Position numbers and translations under genes: made by a program
Notes under the pieces: model-generated
Seen by the model: the letters and a program-made list of their open reading frames with translations, nothing else
The model's database searches: none
Told to the model about the DNA's origin: nothing
Assembly (NCBI GenBank): GCA_024195265.1
Contig: JAJLRJ010000010.1
Coordinates: 8,976,503 to 9,040,502, forward strand
Source: Dendrophyllia cribrosa
Taxonomy: Eukaryota > Cnidaria > Anthozoa > Scleractinia > Dendrophylliidae
Reading direction: 5' to 3'
Length of the DNA: 64,000 bases
In this document: piece by piece, positions 30,501-36,197 of the stretch
Numbering within the stretch: the stretch's first letter is position 1
How the letters are laid out: every line of letters starts with the position of its first letter

Positions 30501-33031
30501 TCCTTGTATGTTCCGTCGAATTCACAAACAAAAATGAACAATGATAACTTGGCTTCATCATTTTCAGGTATCAGATCATGCTAAACTGCTGGCAAGAGGA
30601 TCCTGATGATCGACCAACATTTGAACATTTGAGACGCGAATTGAAACAAATGGAAAACCAGCACAAGGTAAGAACAAGAACAATTAACAACAATTCTCAA
30701 ACTCATTAATAATTTATGACGAAAATACAAAGGAAACTAATGTTTAATGAGTGTTTGGAAATCAGTTGAAACACTCCTCATTTTTGCATCCTTAATTTAT
30801 CCTTCCAAAATTATTTTGTTTGAGAAGTAATATCAAACATGAGACACAGTGTTTCATCAGATTTCCAAACACCCTGAAGTGGGTTAAAAAAAACTCGGCT
30901 TCGCCTCGTTTTTCAACCTACTTCGCGGTGTTTGGAAATCTGATGAAACACTGTGTCTCATGTTTGATATAACACTTATAAAACTTATTTTTCAGCAACC
31001 AAACAACCTGCCGGCCCCGCCTTAAACTCGTAAATATGAGAAGCGTTGAAGGAGTTATTGAAGTGGGTCAAAATTATACTCGATTGGCTGTTAACATTGA
31101 GCCCGCCTGAACTACTCATGTGGACGGTGTTGGACGGAGGGGAGGGTGGGGAATTGGACACCAGGGGTAGTGGTCAGTAGAACAAAATGCCTAGGAGAGG
31201 GGAGGGTGGGGAATTGGACACCAGGGGTAGTGGTCGGTAGAGCAAAACGCCTAGGAGAGAGGAGGGTCCAAGAATCATTTTTATCTACTTTCTTTCAAAA
31301 TTTTAAACAAATTATCGTTTCTATAACAGGGCCCGGGACATGGGCCTTTTATTTTGCATATTACTTAACTGAAGTAAAAAACAAGTGGTTGATATCGAAG
31401 ACAAAAGGTTCCCTTTTTTAAAAGTGTTTGTTTTAGAATTATAGGCTTTAGTTACATGTTGAGTTAAAGACAAACACTCTCTAACCCATAATCAAATATA
31501 CTGGGCATGGTAATCACATTTACATACACATACGTGGGATTAAGGTTGCTTAGTTTCCTTCATTTTCCTTCATCATAAAGTAAAAACCCACATAAAGAAT
31601 CCATTATTTTCTGTGACAGGCGGAAATGTTCTTATATATTGGATGAGTAGTGAGAAATCAGGATGAATAGGTTGTTTAACAAGTTCTTACTTATAGGGTG
31701 AAAACAATTGTTTCTGATATGGTGTATCTACTTTAAAATTAACAATAGTAACAATAAAAGATAACAACACTAAAAGAAATACATCTATGGTGGCCTAGGT
31801 GTGCCATAGTAGAATTGTAATGTATTGCAAATTTTATTGTTTATGTTTTATTATTTTTGTTACATATTGTTTGCTTTTCAATTTTTGATACAGTATTTTT
31901 ATAGTTATTATTATTCAATTTCAGTTTTAAAACGAGTTTTATTTTGTTTTATTTCATCTCAGTTTTGTTTTTCAAAAGTTTTATTGAAGTTAAAAAAGAA
32001 ACCTAAACTGCATCATGGCCTATGAGGGCCATAGCCCACAATGCCATGCACGTATGTTGAGGTGCTTTCCCAAAAGGCATCGCGCGTAATTCAAAATGGC
32101 GGAGTCGCGTATTAGGAACGCTGAATGGCAGTAAAAGAGGAATATGCTCGTAGAAATATGAGAAGAAATGAAATTTTAGATTTTGTAAGGTTAGATTATC
32201 TTTGGTAGAAGGCTCCAGTATTTTGACCTCAAGTACACAGACTATGGAGTAGAAGTTAGTGATGCACAGCTTTACAAGAAGCTATTAAAGTTGGCTCGGT
32301 AACCCAAAAGCATACCAGGACCTTGCAACTCCTTTTTAATAGCTTCTTGTACATCACTAACTTCTACTCCATAGTCTGTGTACTTGAGGTCAAAATACTG
32401 GAGCCTTCTACCAAGGCTTCTTAAACTCCACGCGTACATTGGATAATCTAACCTCACAAAATTCTCATACTGCCATTCAGCGTTCCTAATAAGCGGCTCC
32501 GCCCTTTTGAATTACGCACTGTATCAAAAACTGAAAAGCAAACAATATATGACAAAAATAATAAAAAGAAACAATAAAATATGCAATACATTAAATAAAA
32601 TTATAAAAACATTAAAGAAGTCTAGAAATAATGTACAATTCTACTATGGCACACCTAGGCCACCATATACATCACTATTTCGTACTAAATAGTACTATTT
32701 GCATTTGTTTAAGTTTTTAACTCTACTGTGTGATTGCAATGGTCCTTAAAGCACAGTATTTTCTGAGCTTTAGTAATTTTTCGAATTTGACTGATCTGCT
32801 TCATCTGTGAGGCTGAAGCGGTTTTTTTAAAATAGGTGCTAAATTGGTCAGATTTCAGCCTGGAGGTTCTTAATACTTTTATGCGGATTTTCACTGTGTA
32901 CCTGTGACTTCGTAGCTTATTTCTTCAGGAAAAGTAACGACTATCTTAAATCTTATTTCTGACAGAGGCTCATTAAGATGAAGGACTACGACAAGAAACT
33001 GTACGAGAATTTAGAAGATTTGCTGTTTTAA
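301..33031 (+). CDS. Ig/FN3 receptor tyrosine kinase gene (24 exons in window; 5' end missing)
   Basis: Single-pass receptor expected to bind an extracellular ligand through Ig and FN3 modules and to signal by tyrosine phosphorylation in the cytoplasm. Joining the 24 exons gives one frame of 1382 codons plus stop. Order: eight Ig-like domains, an FN3 domain, a 30-nt linker exon, a second FN3 domain, a 45-nt linker, a TM helix, a juxtamembrane region, then a kinase domain with [20 protein letters not shown] and DFG. It ends 33 residues into the last two exons with almost no tail. No exon is missing between kinase motifs. The kinase resembles the FGFR/VEGFR/Tie group by general pattern (GGSPYP, DRPTF), but orthology is not claimed. 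Odd points: APE is AYE, and the activation segment has one Tyr. Signal peptide and any further Ig domains lie upstream of the window. Confidence 0.9.
703..828. mobile_element. palindromic MITE family A, diverged copy
   Basis: GTTGTAGTTCAATTTTATCC arm and inverted partner around a TCATTATCATATATTAG centre. Confidence 0.65.
1076..1425. repeat. 119-bp tandem repeat, about 2.9 copies
   Basis: ACGATTTAGTGACATTTCAC starts units at about 1077, 1196 and 1315. Open frame across it is a by-product of the 119-bp period, not a gene. Confidence 0.8.
1856..1901 (+). repeat. copied 3' end of the Ig1 exon plus donor
   Basis: 40 bases (1856-1895) match 551-590 with one difference, including the GTAAGT donor. 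The copy lies between two TTGTGGTGCACAAA repeats (1842-1855, 1902-1915). No acceptor, so not a usable exon. Confidence 0.85.
2085..2363 (+). CDS. RTK exon: Ig-like domain 2
   Basis: CAG acceptor at 2082-2084, donor GTGAGT. Phase 1-1, 93 codons. Contains FTCQAE, YSWFK and AGRYSCSG, the two core cysteines and Trp of an I-set-like Ig fold. Confidence 0.9.
2430..3170. repeat. family G repeat with GC-rich minisatellite
   Basis: Begins AACTCATGAATATGCAAAGC, then CATTGAGCCCGCAAAATG and GGTCACCTGTCTTACCCA. A unit of about 124 bp with GAGAGGGGAGGG and GGTTGGTGGAGCAAAATGCC is repeated roughly four to five times up to 3120. Lies in the intron after Ig2. Confidence 0.75.
3171..4077. other. RTK intron, no gene seen
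   Basis: AT-rich single-copy-looking sequence; no repeat unit, RNA or domain recognised. Confidence 0.6.
4078..4335 (+). CDS. RTK exon: Ig-like domain 3
   Basis: Acceptor CTTTCAG, donor GTAAGT, phase 1-1, 86 codons. [16 protein letters not shown] and [10 protein letters not shown] give a textbook Ig I-set pattern. Confidence 0.92.
4446..4651. mobile_element. TTAA MITE, related to 10646
   Basis: TTAACCTTTAAACACCCAAG start; interior shares AATGAAACCTCTT- and TCAAAAGTTAG-type segments, in reverse, with 10650-10810. Confidence 0.55.
4766..4905. mobile_element. short TTAA MITE (140 bp)
   Basis: TTAACCCTTTCACAGCCA and TGGCTGTGAAAGGGTTAA are perfect inverted ends enclosing AT-rich sequence. Confidence 0.82.
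4998..5264 (+). CDS. RTK exon: Ig-like domain 4
   Basis: Acceptor TTTTCAG, donor GTTAGT, phase 1-1, 89 codons. Core cysteines are in LTCSANG and YKCVPN. The usual core Trp is replaced in YTITGG, so this is the most divergent Ig unit of the series. Confidence 0.87.
5306..5530 (+). mobile_element. tRNA-derived SINE, family S1
   Basis: Head has box A-like TGGTGTAGTGGTTAG and box B-like GGTGGTTCAAGGCC. The body has the shared GACAAGAAACTTTACTC, CTCTCCACCCAGGTGTATAA and GATGGACTAGCATCCC motifs also found at 11620 and 59210. Confidence 0.75.
6501..6905. repeat. family G repeat, two units
   Basis: Same order of motifs: AACTTATGGACATATGAAGC, GGTCACCTGTCTTACCCATG twice, and GTTGCTCATAGGAGCTTTTG at the end. 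Confidence 0.7.
7364..7681 (+). CDS. RTK exon: Ig-like domain 5
   Basis: Acceptor TTTCACAG, donor GTAAGT, phase 1-1, 106 codons. [15 protein letters not shown] and FSCMAV carry the Cys-Trp-Cys core. It is the longest Ig exon here, with a Ser-rich insert between strands. Confidence 0.9.
7877..8047. mobile_element. palindromic MITE family A, complete
   Basis: Two arms of about 75 bp (GTTGTGGTTCAAATTTTTCT and complement) with a short TCATTATCATATTC centre, flanked by TATATA, suggesting a TA target. Confidence 0.8.
8334..9360 (-). pseudogene. LINE C-terminal remnant split by a foldback insertion
   Basis: On the - strand 9360-9142 reads [20 protein letters not shown] and [20 protein letters not shown]; 8457-8334 continues with [27 protein letters not shown] and AALHAPA. 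This is the familiar post-RT tail of a non-LTR element, interrupted at about 8458-9122. Confidence 0.72.
8458..9122. mobile_element. foldback insertion
   Basis: CTGCGCCTTTCGATAACATG (8663) and TGCCGTCAATCAT (8729) recur inverted at about 8950 and 8886. Splits the LINE remnant. Confidence 0.6.
9706..9990 (+). CDS. RTK exon: Ig-like domain 6
   Basis: Acceptor TTGTCAG, donor GTAAGT, phase 1-1, 95 codons. [15 protein letters not shown] and [10 protein letters not shown]. Two extra cysteines (GCSSC) lie between strands and may form an added disulfide. Confidence 0.9.
10646..11211. mobile_element. TTAA MITE with weak inverted ends
   Basis: TTAACCCTTTCACTCCCAGA at left; right end reads GGGCGTTAAATGGTTAA. 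Related to 4446-4651 by its first 170 bases. Confidence 0.55.
11317..11571 (+). CDS. RTK exon: Ig-like domain 7
   Basis: Acceptor TTGTACAG, donor GTAAAT, phase 1-1, 85 codons. [15 protein letters not shown] and [11 protein letters not shown] show the Ig core. Confidence 0.92.
11620..11820 (+). mobile_element. tRNA-derived SINE, family S1
   Basis: GGCGCGATGGTGTAGTATTT head and the same body motifs as the 5306 copy. Begins 49 bp after the donor of the Ig7 exon. Confidence 0.75.
12158..12465. repeat. family G repeat, single unit
   Basis: AACTCGTGAATACGCGAATC start, CACGAGTTGGCTCATAGGAG end; start and end are inverted (AACTCGTGAA/TTCACGAGTT). Confidence 0.7.
12515..12823 (+). CDS. RTK exon: Ig-like domain 8 (membrane-proximal Ig)
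   Basis: Acceptor GGTGCAG, donor GTAGGT, phase 1-1, 103 codons. [16 protein letters not shown] and KYYCFAVN. It is followed directly by the first FN3 exon. Confidence 0.9.
13190..13218 (+). repeat. 29-base G run
   Basis: Uninterrupted G homopolymer; potential G-quadruplex in the intron between Ig8 and FN3-1. Confidence 0.95.
13459..13482 (+). repeat. 24-base G run
   Basis: Second G homopolymer, 59 bases before the FN3-1 acceptor. Confidence 0.95.
13542..13844 (+). CDS. RTK exon: fibronectin type III domain 1
   Basis: Acceptor TTTCACAG, donor GTAATT, phase 1-1, 101 codons. [29 protein letters not shown] and [12 protein letters not shown] are FN3 strand motifs. A 24-base G run ends 59 bases upstream, close to the acceptor. 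Confidence 0.9.
13964..13993 (+). CDS. RTK 30-nt linker exon
   Basis: Strong polypyrimidine tract then TTTTAG; donor GTATGT. Ten codons ([10 protein letters not shown] region), phase 1-1, so it can be included or skipped in frame. Supported by phase match and splice sites only. Confidence 0.7.
13994..15265. other. RTK intron, upstream of the nested ORF
   Basis: CpG-bearing segment 14200-14520 (GCGCCAACCAATCACAAG with a CCAAT box) could be a promoter for the ORF at 15266, but no TATA spacing supports it. Small frames at 14993-15273 look like chance. Confidence 0.4.
15266..15997 (+). CDS. unrecognised 243-codon ORF inside an RTK intron
   Basis: Function unknown. Open frame from ATG 15266 (a second ATG at 15386) to TAA. 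N-terminal half includes [14 protein letters not shown] and a helical [20 protein letters not shown] stretch. The middle is Pro/Thr-rich with repeated TAVT and TPLN patterns. The C-terminus is basic: PKRKRPRI and [11 protein letters not shown] look like nuclear-localisation signals. AATAAA occurs near 16160. It could be a nested gene, a retrogene, or a DNA-binding/structural protein of a mobile element; it shares no frame with the RTK. Confidence 0.5.
   Translation: MSRVFVCNSVRIGQIFQNEVSAERSILPKFVVNHLFGLNRMPRVEKGIICIVPYGTKNDPTLKYLRQQNLSTAPVLSAMQGLQDRMDNLLSRTDLGENDKAKQYLELQNRYLTFKHQLNARPQQSDEMKRSFASHPEANLPTIVQEPTAVTAVTTSTPLNPFITTPSPAPTIQETSAVTPLPLNAAVLTPPPTVQTPYPAPKRKRPRIQLVNYFDVGDDKPKRRSRRYRNRAEPYKHSKNQED
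16507..16578 (+). tRNA. tRNA-His (GTG)
   Basis: 72 nt with a full cloverleaf: 7-bp acceptor GCTTTGA/TCAAGGC (one G-T), D stem GTCT/AGAC, anticodon stem CTGCG/CGCAG around TTGTGGC (anticodon GTG), 4-nt variable loop, T arm CCAGG-TTCGAGT-CCTGG, discriminator A. Box A TGGTCTAGTGG and box B GGTTCGAGTCC match pol III promoters, and TTTT follows at 16584. Lies in an RTK intron, same strand. Confidence 0.88.
17125..17172 (-). repeat. family G fragment, reverse
   Basis: CTCGTTCAACGCTTTGCGTA and TTCATGAG, the reverse of the family G start. Confidence 0.5.
17339..17599 (+). CDS. RTK exon: fibronectin type III domain 2
   Basis: Acceptor TTCATTAG, donor GTAGGT, phase 1-1, 87 codons. [10 protein letters not shown] and [12 protein letters not shown] fit FN3 strands B and F, though it is weaker than FN3-1. 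Confidence 0.82.
17725..17812. repeat. short hairpin MITE
   Basis: TTAATTAGCCTTACAGGCCT pairs with AGGCCTGTGAGGCTAATT around an AT-rich loop. Confidence 0.75.
17813..18702. other. RTK intron, no gene seen
   Basis: AT-rich; 18180-18260 has CCGCCATCTTGGATTTTC-type sequence also present in the piggyBac-like MITEs, probably a worn copy. Confidence 0.5.
18703..18747 (+). CDS. RTK 45-nt linker exon
   Basis: Acceptor AACACACAG, donor GTAAGT, phase 1-1, fifteen codons rich in Ser, Thr and Lys. A short stalk between FN3-2 and the membrane helix, another in-frame cassette. Confidence 0.75.
18930..19019 (+). CDS. RTK exon: transmembrane helix
   Basis: Acceptor GTCAACAG, donor GTAGAT, phase 1-1. Encodes about 22 hydrophobic residues ([20 protein letters not shown]) followed by FWLK as stop-transfer. 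Sets the extracellular/cytoplasmic boundary. Confidence 0.9.
19633..19648 (+). CDS. RTK 16-nt juxtamembrane microexon
   Basis: TTTTAG acceptor and GTAAGT donor enclose only 16 nt (GQRND-R). It is the exon that changes phase from 1 to 2 and makes the next 40-nt exon fit, so the frame requires it or an equivalent. Confidence 0.72.
19821..19860 (+). CDS. RTK 40-nt juxtamembrane exon
   Basis: Acceptor TCTATTTAG, donor GTAAGT; phase 2 in, 0 out. Encodes [14 protein letters not shown], hydrophilic juxtamembrane sequence. Confidence 0.75.
20252..20564 (+). CDS. RTK exon: juxtamembrane and kinase N-lobe (Gly loop, VAIK Lys)
   Basis: Encodes an acidic juxtamembrane stretch, then [21 protein letters not shown] (ATP glycine loop) and VAIKML (catalytic Lys). 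The acceptor is CACAGCAG, a NAGNAG site: exon start 20252 or 20255, differing by one Gln. Donor GTACTT, phase 1 out. Tyr residues in EYMAL and NDYAPL are candidate phosphosites. Confidence 0.92.
20761..20871 (+). CDS. RTK exon: kinase helix C region
   Basis: Acceptor CTTTCAG, donor [29 protein letters not shown] supplies the helix-C Glu and strands 4-5. Phase 1-1. Confidence 0.92.
21007..21168. repeat. perfect-looking hairpin, 65-bp arms
   Basis: ACAGCTATTTCAATTAACGT to CAAGGTAGTATGGG pairs with CCCATACTACCTTG to AATTGAAATAGCTGT across a spacer of about 30 bp. Confidence 0.8.
21538..21690 (-). mobile_element. tRNA-like SINE, family S2, reverse
   Basis: On the - strand: GGTTAGAGCATCCGACCGGT, GGTTCAATTCCCGTCGGGG, then a CCCACGCTCGTGACATGATG tail. 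The anticodon arm does not fold properly, so this is not a tRNA gene. Confidence 0.75.
21694..21999. repeat. inverted repeat around a tRNA-like unit
   Basis: GTAGAGTCTAAATTC and AGCTCAGAAGGAGGTCGGAC at 21694-21734 recur inverted at 21959-21999. The spacer has GCTAGGTGGTACAGTGGTAC and GGTTCAATCC, another tRNA-like head. Confidence 0.65.
22025..22170 (+). mobile_element. tRNA-like SINE, family S2
   Basis: GCATCCGACCGATGTGCGG, box B GGTTCAATTCC, CTTGTGACATGATG tail and TTTTCATTACCGAGC end, matching 21538. Confidence 0.75.
22272..22400 (+). mobile_element. tRNA-like SINE, family S2
   Basis: Best head: CTTGTAGCTCAGAGGTTAGAG with GGGTTCATTCC as box B; same tail start. Ends about 110 bp before the RTK hinge exon. 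Confidence 0.75.
22509..22699 (+). CDS. RTK exon: kinase hinge and helices D-E
   Basis: Starts after [24 protein letters not shown] is strand 5 plus hinge, then a kinase insert of about 20 residues, then [19 protein letters not shown]. Donor GTACGT; phase 1 in, 0 out. Confidence 0.92.
23249..23371 (+). CDS. RTK exon: catalytic loop, DFG and activation segment
   Basis: Acceptor TTCTTAG. Encodes [10 protein letters not shown] (catalytic Asp, RTK-type AAR), [10 protein letters not shown] (Mg-binding DFG) and ENVYERKTK with a single activation-loop Tyr. Donor GTTCAC is weak, but phase 0-0 matches its neighbours. Confidence 0.93.
23448..23715. repeat. family G repeat
   Basis: AACTCGTGAATACGCGAAAC, GACATTAAGCCCGCGATATG, a G-rich block and CTCCTAGGAGCCTTTGATTC. 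In the intron after the DFG exon. Confidence 0.7.
24213..24283 (+). CDS. RTK exon: P+1 loop ([13 protein letters not shown])
   Basis: Acceptor GACATAG, donor GTGAGT. GRIPVKW is the tyrosine-kinase P+1 loop. The following APE motif reads AYE, so the Pro is replaced by Tyr. Ends within the SDVWSFG motif, phase 2. Confidence 0.92.
24564..24604 (+). CDS. RTK 41-nt exon: helix F ([14 protein letters not shown])
   Basis: Acceptor CATATAG, donor GTACGT. Completes [15 protein letters not shown], the conserved helix-F segment with its Asp in the previous exon. Confidence 0.9.
25236..25332 (+). CDS. RTK exon: kinase helix G region
   Basis: Acceptor GCGTTAAG, donor [29 protein letters not shown] is typical RTK C-lobe sequence. 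The downstream intron carries the Copia element. Confidence 0.92.
25439..25684 (-). repeat. Copia 3' LTR
   Basis: 246 bp; on the - strand begins TGTTATTG and ends TCAATA. Six substitutions relative to the other LTR and no indels seen. Contains AT-rich sequence and AATAAA-like signals. Confidence 0.9.
25671..26706 (-). pseudogene. Copia RT remnant and RNase H
   Basis: After [10 protein letters not shown] the sequence jumps to [13 protein letters not shown] and [19 protein letters not shown]; the RT palm with YVDD is absent. RNase H motifs follow in other frames: [30 protein letters not shown], then [15 protein letters not shown]. At least two frameshifts. Confidence 0.85.
26707..27771 (-). 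pseudogene. Copia integrase (GAG-pre-integrase plus rve core)
   Basis: 354 codons. HQRLGH and CEGCLAGK form the HHCC zinc-binding part. The DDE residues are visible in [18 protein letters not shown] and [11 protein letters not shown]. Then [10 protein letters not shown] and a [10 protein letters not shown] segment. Integrase itself looks intact but is cut off from the rest of pol by a frameshift near 26740. Confidence 0.88.
27796..28362 (-). pseudogene. Copia zinc knuckle and protease region
   Basis: Contains the CCHC knuckle [14 protein letters not shown] and an aspartic-protease-like [11 protein letters not shown]. The family motif is usually DSGAS or DSGAT; here Gly is Ser. Ends in a stop after LTCNLFSV. 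Confidence 0.82.
28363..28843 (-). pseudogene. Copia gag fragment
   Basis: Starts [19 protein letters not shown], the typical copia Gag opening, with [14 protein letters not shown] frameshift near 28650, an in-frame TAG after CEEP, a further frameshift near the HLKHM region and a TAA before ARMDG break it. Capsid-forming role lost. Confidence 0.8.
28971..28984 (-). other. Copia primer-binding site
   Basis: Immediately inside the 5' LTR the - strand reads GGTTATGGGCTCAG, close to the Drosophila copia site (GGTTATGGGCCCAG) that pairs with an internal part of initiator tRNA-Met. Confidence 0.7.
28985..29230 (-). repeat. Copia 5' LTR
   Basis: 246 bp partner of the LTR at 25439. Its inner edge abuts the primer-binding site. 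Confidence 0.9.
29236..29997. other. RTK intron after the Copia element, no gene seen
   Basis: No recognisable coding, RNA or repeat structure. Confidence 0.5.
29998..30195. repeat. TTTTTACCGTTACC short repeats and small foldback
   Basis: Three to four copies of TTTTTACCGTTACC at 30018-30062, then ATTGAAATTTATTGTTAAC with an inverted partner. Confidence 0.6.
30568..30667 (+). CDS. RTK exon: kinase helices H-I ([12 protein letters not shown])
   Basis: Acceptor TTTTCAG, donor [27 protein letters not shown] contains the conserved Arg of helix I. Joins in frame to 25332 across a 5.2-kb intron. Confidence 0.93.
30830..30970. repeat. palindromic MITE, about 65-bp arms
   Basis: ATATCAAACATGAGACACAG opens and its complement closes the element; centre AACTCGGCTTCGCCTCGTTT. 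Confidence 0.82.
31020..31285. repeat. family G repeat with 60-bp tandem unit
   Basis: AACTCGTAAATATGAGAAGC start; then GGGGAATTGGACACCAGGGG and AGCAAAACGCCTAGGAGAG repeated twice. Confidence 0.7.
31786..32667. mobile_element. foldback element with captured transposase-gene fragment
   Basis: Near-perfect inverted repeat: TATGGTGGCCTAGGTGTGCC at 31786 matches its complement ending at 32667, and the arms stay paired for about 400 bp each to a centre near 32250. Sits in the last RTK intron. Confidence 0.8.
32281..32450 (-). pseudogene. IS3EU-like integrase N-terminal fragment
   Basis: Encodes [34 protein letters not shown] and [10 protein letters not shown], a pattern recognised from multi-copy integrase-core proteins of IS3EU-type transposons in cnidarians and fish. 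A partial inverted copy is in the other arm (32190-32270). Truncated; no catalytic residues present. Confidence 0.5.
32966..33031 (+). CDS. RTK last exon and stop codon
   Basis: Acceptor TCTGACAG. Encodes [21 protein letters not shown] then TAA at 33029-33031. The tail holds two Tyr (KDYDKK, KLYENL); YENL is a possible SH2-binding site by pattern. ATTAAA occurs near 33130 and the first AATAAA near 33408, inside a MITE. Confidence 0.88.
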   Translation, partial: RLIKMKDYDKKLYENLEDLLF

Positions 33032-33170
33032 AAAGGCTTGTAGCTATAGCAACAGCGAGAGGAGGATTTGCCTTATCGTGGAAATTCTGAAAATTTCACA
33101 AGCCAAATGTGCTACTGATAGACGCTGATATTAAAAAAACTGGCAGTTTCCTTTTTCTTTTTTATATACA
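33032..33170 (+). other. probable RTK 3' UTR start
   Basis: AT-rich sequence after the stop with no ORF. A variant poly-A signal ATTAAA lies near 33130; the TTAA-flanked MITE begins at 33171. Confidence 0.4.
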
Positions 33171-33663
33171 TTAACCCTATTCGGCCTGGGCTGGGGGGGG
33201 GGGTGGGCACATTGTGCCCCCCCCCCCTTCGTAACTTCAAGAACATTAGGGCTATGACAATGAAACCAAGAGGGTACATAGTACGTCCAAAACTGTCTCC
33301 TTTGCGGTCCGCACAATGGAACGATGACGTCATATGGCGTAGTTATTTAGTTATACGGCTGCCATATTGGATCCGCCATCTTGGATTTCTGAATTTTTTT
33401 AAAAACCAATAAACGCTAAATGACGTAAAAATACAAAAGTTATACCAATAAACATTCTTTTTCTTCATTCAAAGGTATAAATATGCAAATTTCCAAAAAC
33501 ATGGCTGTCAAAATCTTGTTGCCATGAAAACGTCAAGTCACGTAATCAAAAAATTGTCATATGAAATTGTTGCCAGATAAATTTTAGGAAAAGTCACAAA
33601 GTTTGATGGCGTTTGAATACATATTAAAGAAGTTATGAATGTTGAAAGGCCGAATAGGGTTAA
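33171..33663 (+). mobile_element. piggyBac-like MITE, copy 1
   Basis: TTAACCCTATTCGGCC at the left, GGCCGAATAGGGTTAA at the right; the TTAA is the target site. Interior has a G run, a C run, AACGATGACGTCATATG and two AATAAA. Begins 140 bp after the RTK stop. Confidence 0.82.
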
Positions 33664-35599
33664 GATCATTATTAATTGCATCGTAGGCTTTTTCTGTATG
33701 TATGGAGTAGAGACTGTACGGTAAAGTATTTCAGCATTAATTTTAAATCTCCCAATTTCATATTGCCTTAAAAGGTAGGGACATGACGTGAGGACAGGTG
33801 ACATGTGACATATCCAATTAAAACGAAAAATCCTTGTTGTTGAGACAGAATTTTGTCTCTGAAGCAGGCTACATAAATTAAAACTGGTTTAATTTCGCTA
33901 GGACAAAATGAAACAAATTTCCATTGTCACCTCGTTTATATTGTTTGCACCACGTCCCCGCGACAAAATTAAAATAAACCAATGAGAAAGCATTATCCGG
34001 TCCGCCATCTTGTATTCAGAAAACTAGTTCCCAGACAACTTTCTTATAACGAAGGATTCCATGCCTCTTGCCGCCTAGTGTGTGTCCCTTATCAAGGGGA
34101 GGGTAAAAACCATTGGATCATCATGTTTTGGTTTCCAGTCAACAAATATCAAATCCCACATATGTTGAACAGTTAGTGAATAGCGTAAACGAACCATGCG
34201 CTTGTTTTCTTGTATAATTATTATACATTGTAGTCACTATCTGTCTTCTCATTGGCTAAGGGCCTACAGTTTATTCTGGAAATCAGCTCACCCGACAGTT
34301 AGTGAATAATTAATTTTGTAGAGTGCGCGCGTAATGCATGATTTCCAAGACGATTTTCCATAATTTTCCGTGCGACAGTGCGTTTTTTTGTGATATCCAG
34401 AATAATCAAGGTATCGGTAAGTGTTATCAGCCTCAGACTTCAGCTTTGGTTAATAACACTTACCTTGACGTTGATAATTCCAGATAACACCAAAACCTTA
34501 TCCAATAATTGTTTATAACGGGATGGTTTCTAAAGAAACTGAGGGGCTGCGTCGGTGTGAAAGTGAAACGTTTAATTTGATATCATCTGATTCCATAAAA
34601 TAAATAACCACTGACTACCACTAAAATCACACGGTGGCCAATACTTATTTGATATATCAAATTCAACTAAGTTGGTACCAAATGTTTAAAAGTGCTTAAC
34701 GTTTAAAACCTTTCATCAAACATTTGTCACTTAGCCACCTATATTTCACTTGGCTTTTCTAAACGCGATATCCCAATTAACAACAACGTTTATTTGTACT
34801 GTAAATTGCAGAGCTGTATACATAATATATGAATTAAAAATCACATACAGTAGCTGGTTACCCAAAATAACTAAAAAGCTAAACTAGCTGGGTGACCATA
34901 TAATGCCATTTAAGACGAAGTTCCGGTATAAAAGGAGCCTGGCCTGGCCTTTCTCACCTCCAGTCGTCAATCAACCACTGAAGCATAAACAACTGACAAA
35001 TAACATGCGTCATTACTAAGACCATTGCTACACAATTTGGAAAAACTTTATGAAAGTTATATCAGAAGTCTTTATGAACTTCTATTTCTTTTTTAGCTTA
35101 GGTAAAATCTTGGTTTTATTAGATTTTTAAAGCAAATTATATTTAAAGGACGTGCAAGTAAACCACGTTTTGTGACTGAAAGACGCCTAAATTTGCATTT
35201 CACACCCAAAAGGTGTAAAAGGGGGAGGAGCTAAGCCTTTTGTACCGGAACTTCGTGTTTAACAATGCCATTAAGAATCTAGTACATACTTATATGACGA
35301 GAAGTATTTGGTCATTTAGTCAGATCATTCTTCGAGAAATATCCGATCGTAGTCTGGCCACAACGAGGATGTTGACAATGTTATGTTTAGCATATATTGG
35401 TTCTGCTCTTTCTAGGCTAACTTTGGGCGTTAAACCATTAGTCATCGTCTAAAAAAATGCCTTAATAGGATACACTTTATCATTTCTGTCCTAATTTTTT
35501 TGCCAGTAATCTACTTATTGGTTCTAATAAGTAAACAAATAGATAAATAAAATAAATAAATAAACTGTTTAGCGATAGTGACACTTAACAGTCATGCGA
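33664..35599. other. intergenic, repeat fragments only
   Basis: 34385-34500 holds an imperfect foldback (AAGGTATCGGTAAGTGTTAT / ATAACACTTACCTTG). 34905-35275 has inverted AATGCCATTTAAGACGAAGT/ACCGGAACTTCGTG ends. No gene seen. Confidence 0.5.
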
Positions 35600-35712
35600 C
35601 TGATAAATACAACCCAGACCCACGTAAGACGCTGAGTCCATGAAACAGACCCGGGCAACAGTACAAGTGATGGGAGGTGGGCGCTCTTATCACTGCGCCA
35701 TCGCTGTCCCCC
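35600..35712 (-). mobile_element. tRNA-derived SINE head, family S3
   Basis: On the - strand GGGGGACAGCGATGGCGCAG, TGATAAGAGCGC and CCTCCCATCAC resemble the A-box half of a tRNA; the B box is worn. Confidence 0.5.
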
Positions 35713-36197
35713 TTTATGAACACAATTCAACAAAACTTTGTTAAAACAAACATTAAAATGTTTGTTATTCTAAATTATGCAGGCAAAATGCGACTCACCC
35801 AATGCAAAAACAATGTTCATAAAATATCTTTAAGATAATATTCCTGGGGCCGGGGAGGATTCCCATTTAAAAGTAACAGGGATGATCATCGCATCTTTTA
35901 GGGATTAAAATTCGTGGTTTGGTACCACTAAGGGTGTTAAAAATAACCACTGTCAGAGTTATCAGTCTGATACTTTTTAGGGTATTAAGGCAGAAAAATA
36001 TGCTGACAGGAACAACTTTTTAGAAAGACTTCGTACCTCATAAAGGTAATAATTAATGTGAGCCACAACTACAAAACAGGTTTCTGGTATCTTTTAGGGG
36101 TTCGTTTTTTCACCCCCTTAATTTTATATGGGAGTCCTCCCCTCTGGGATAAAAATATTGTAGTGGGTGGCAAATGTCAGAAGTGTCTTTTCAGCTT

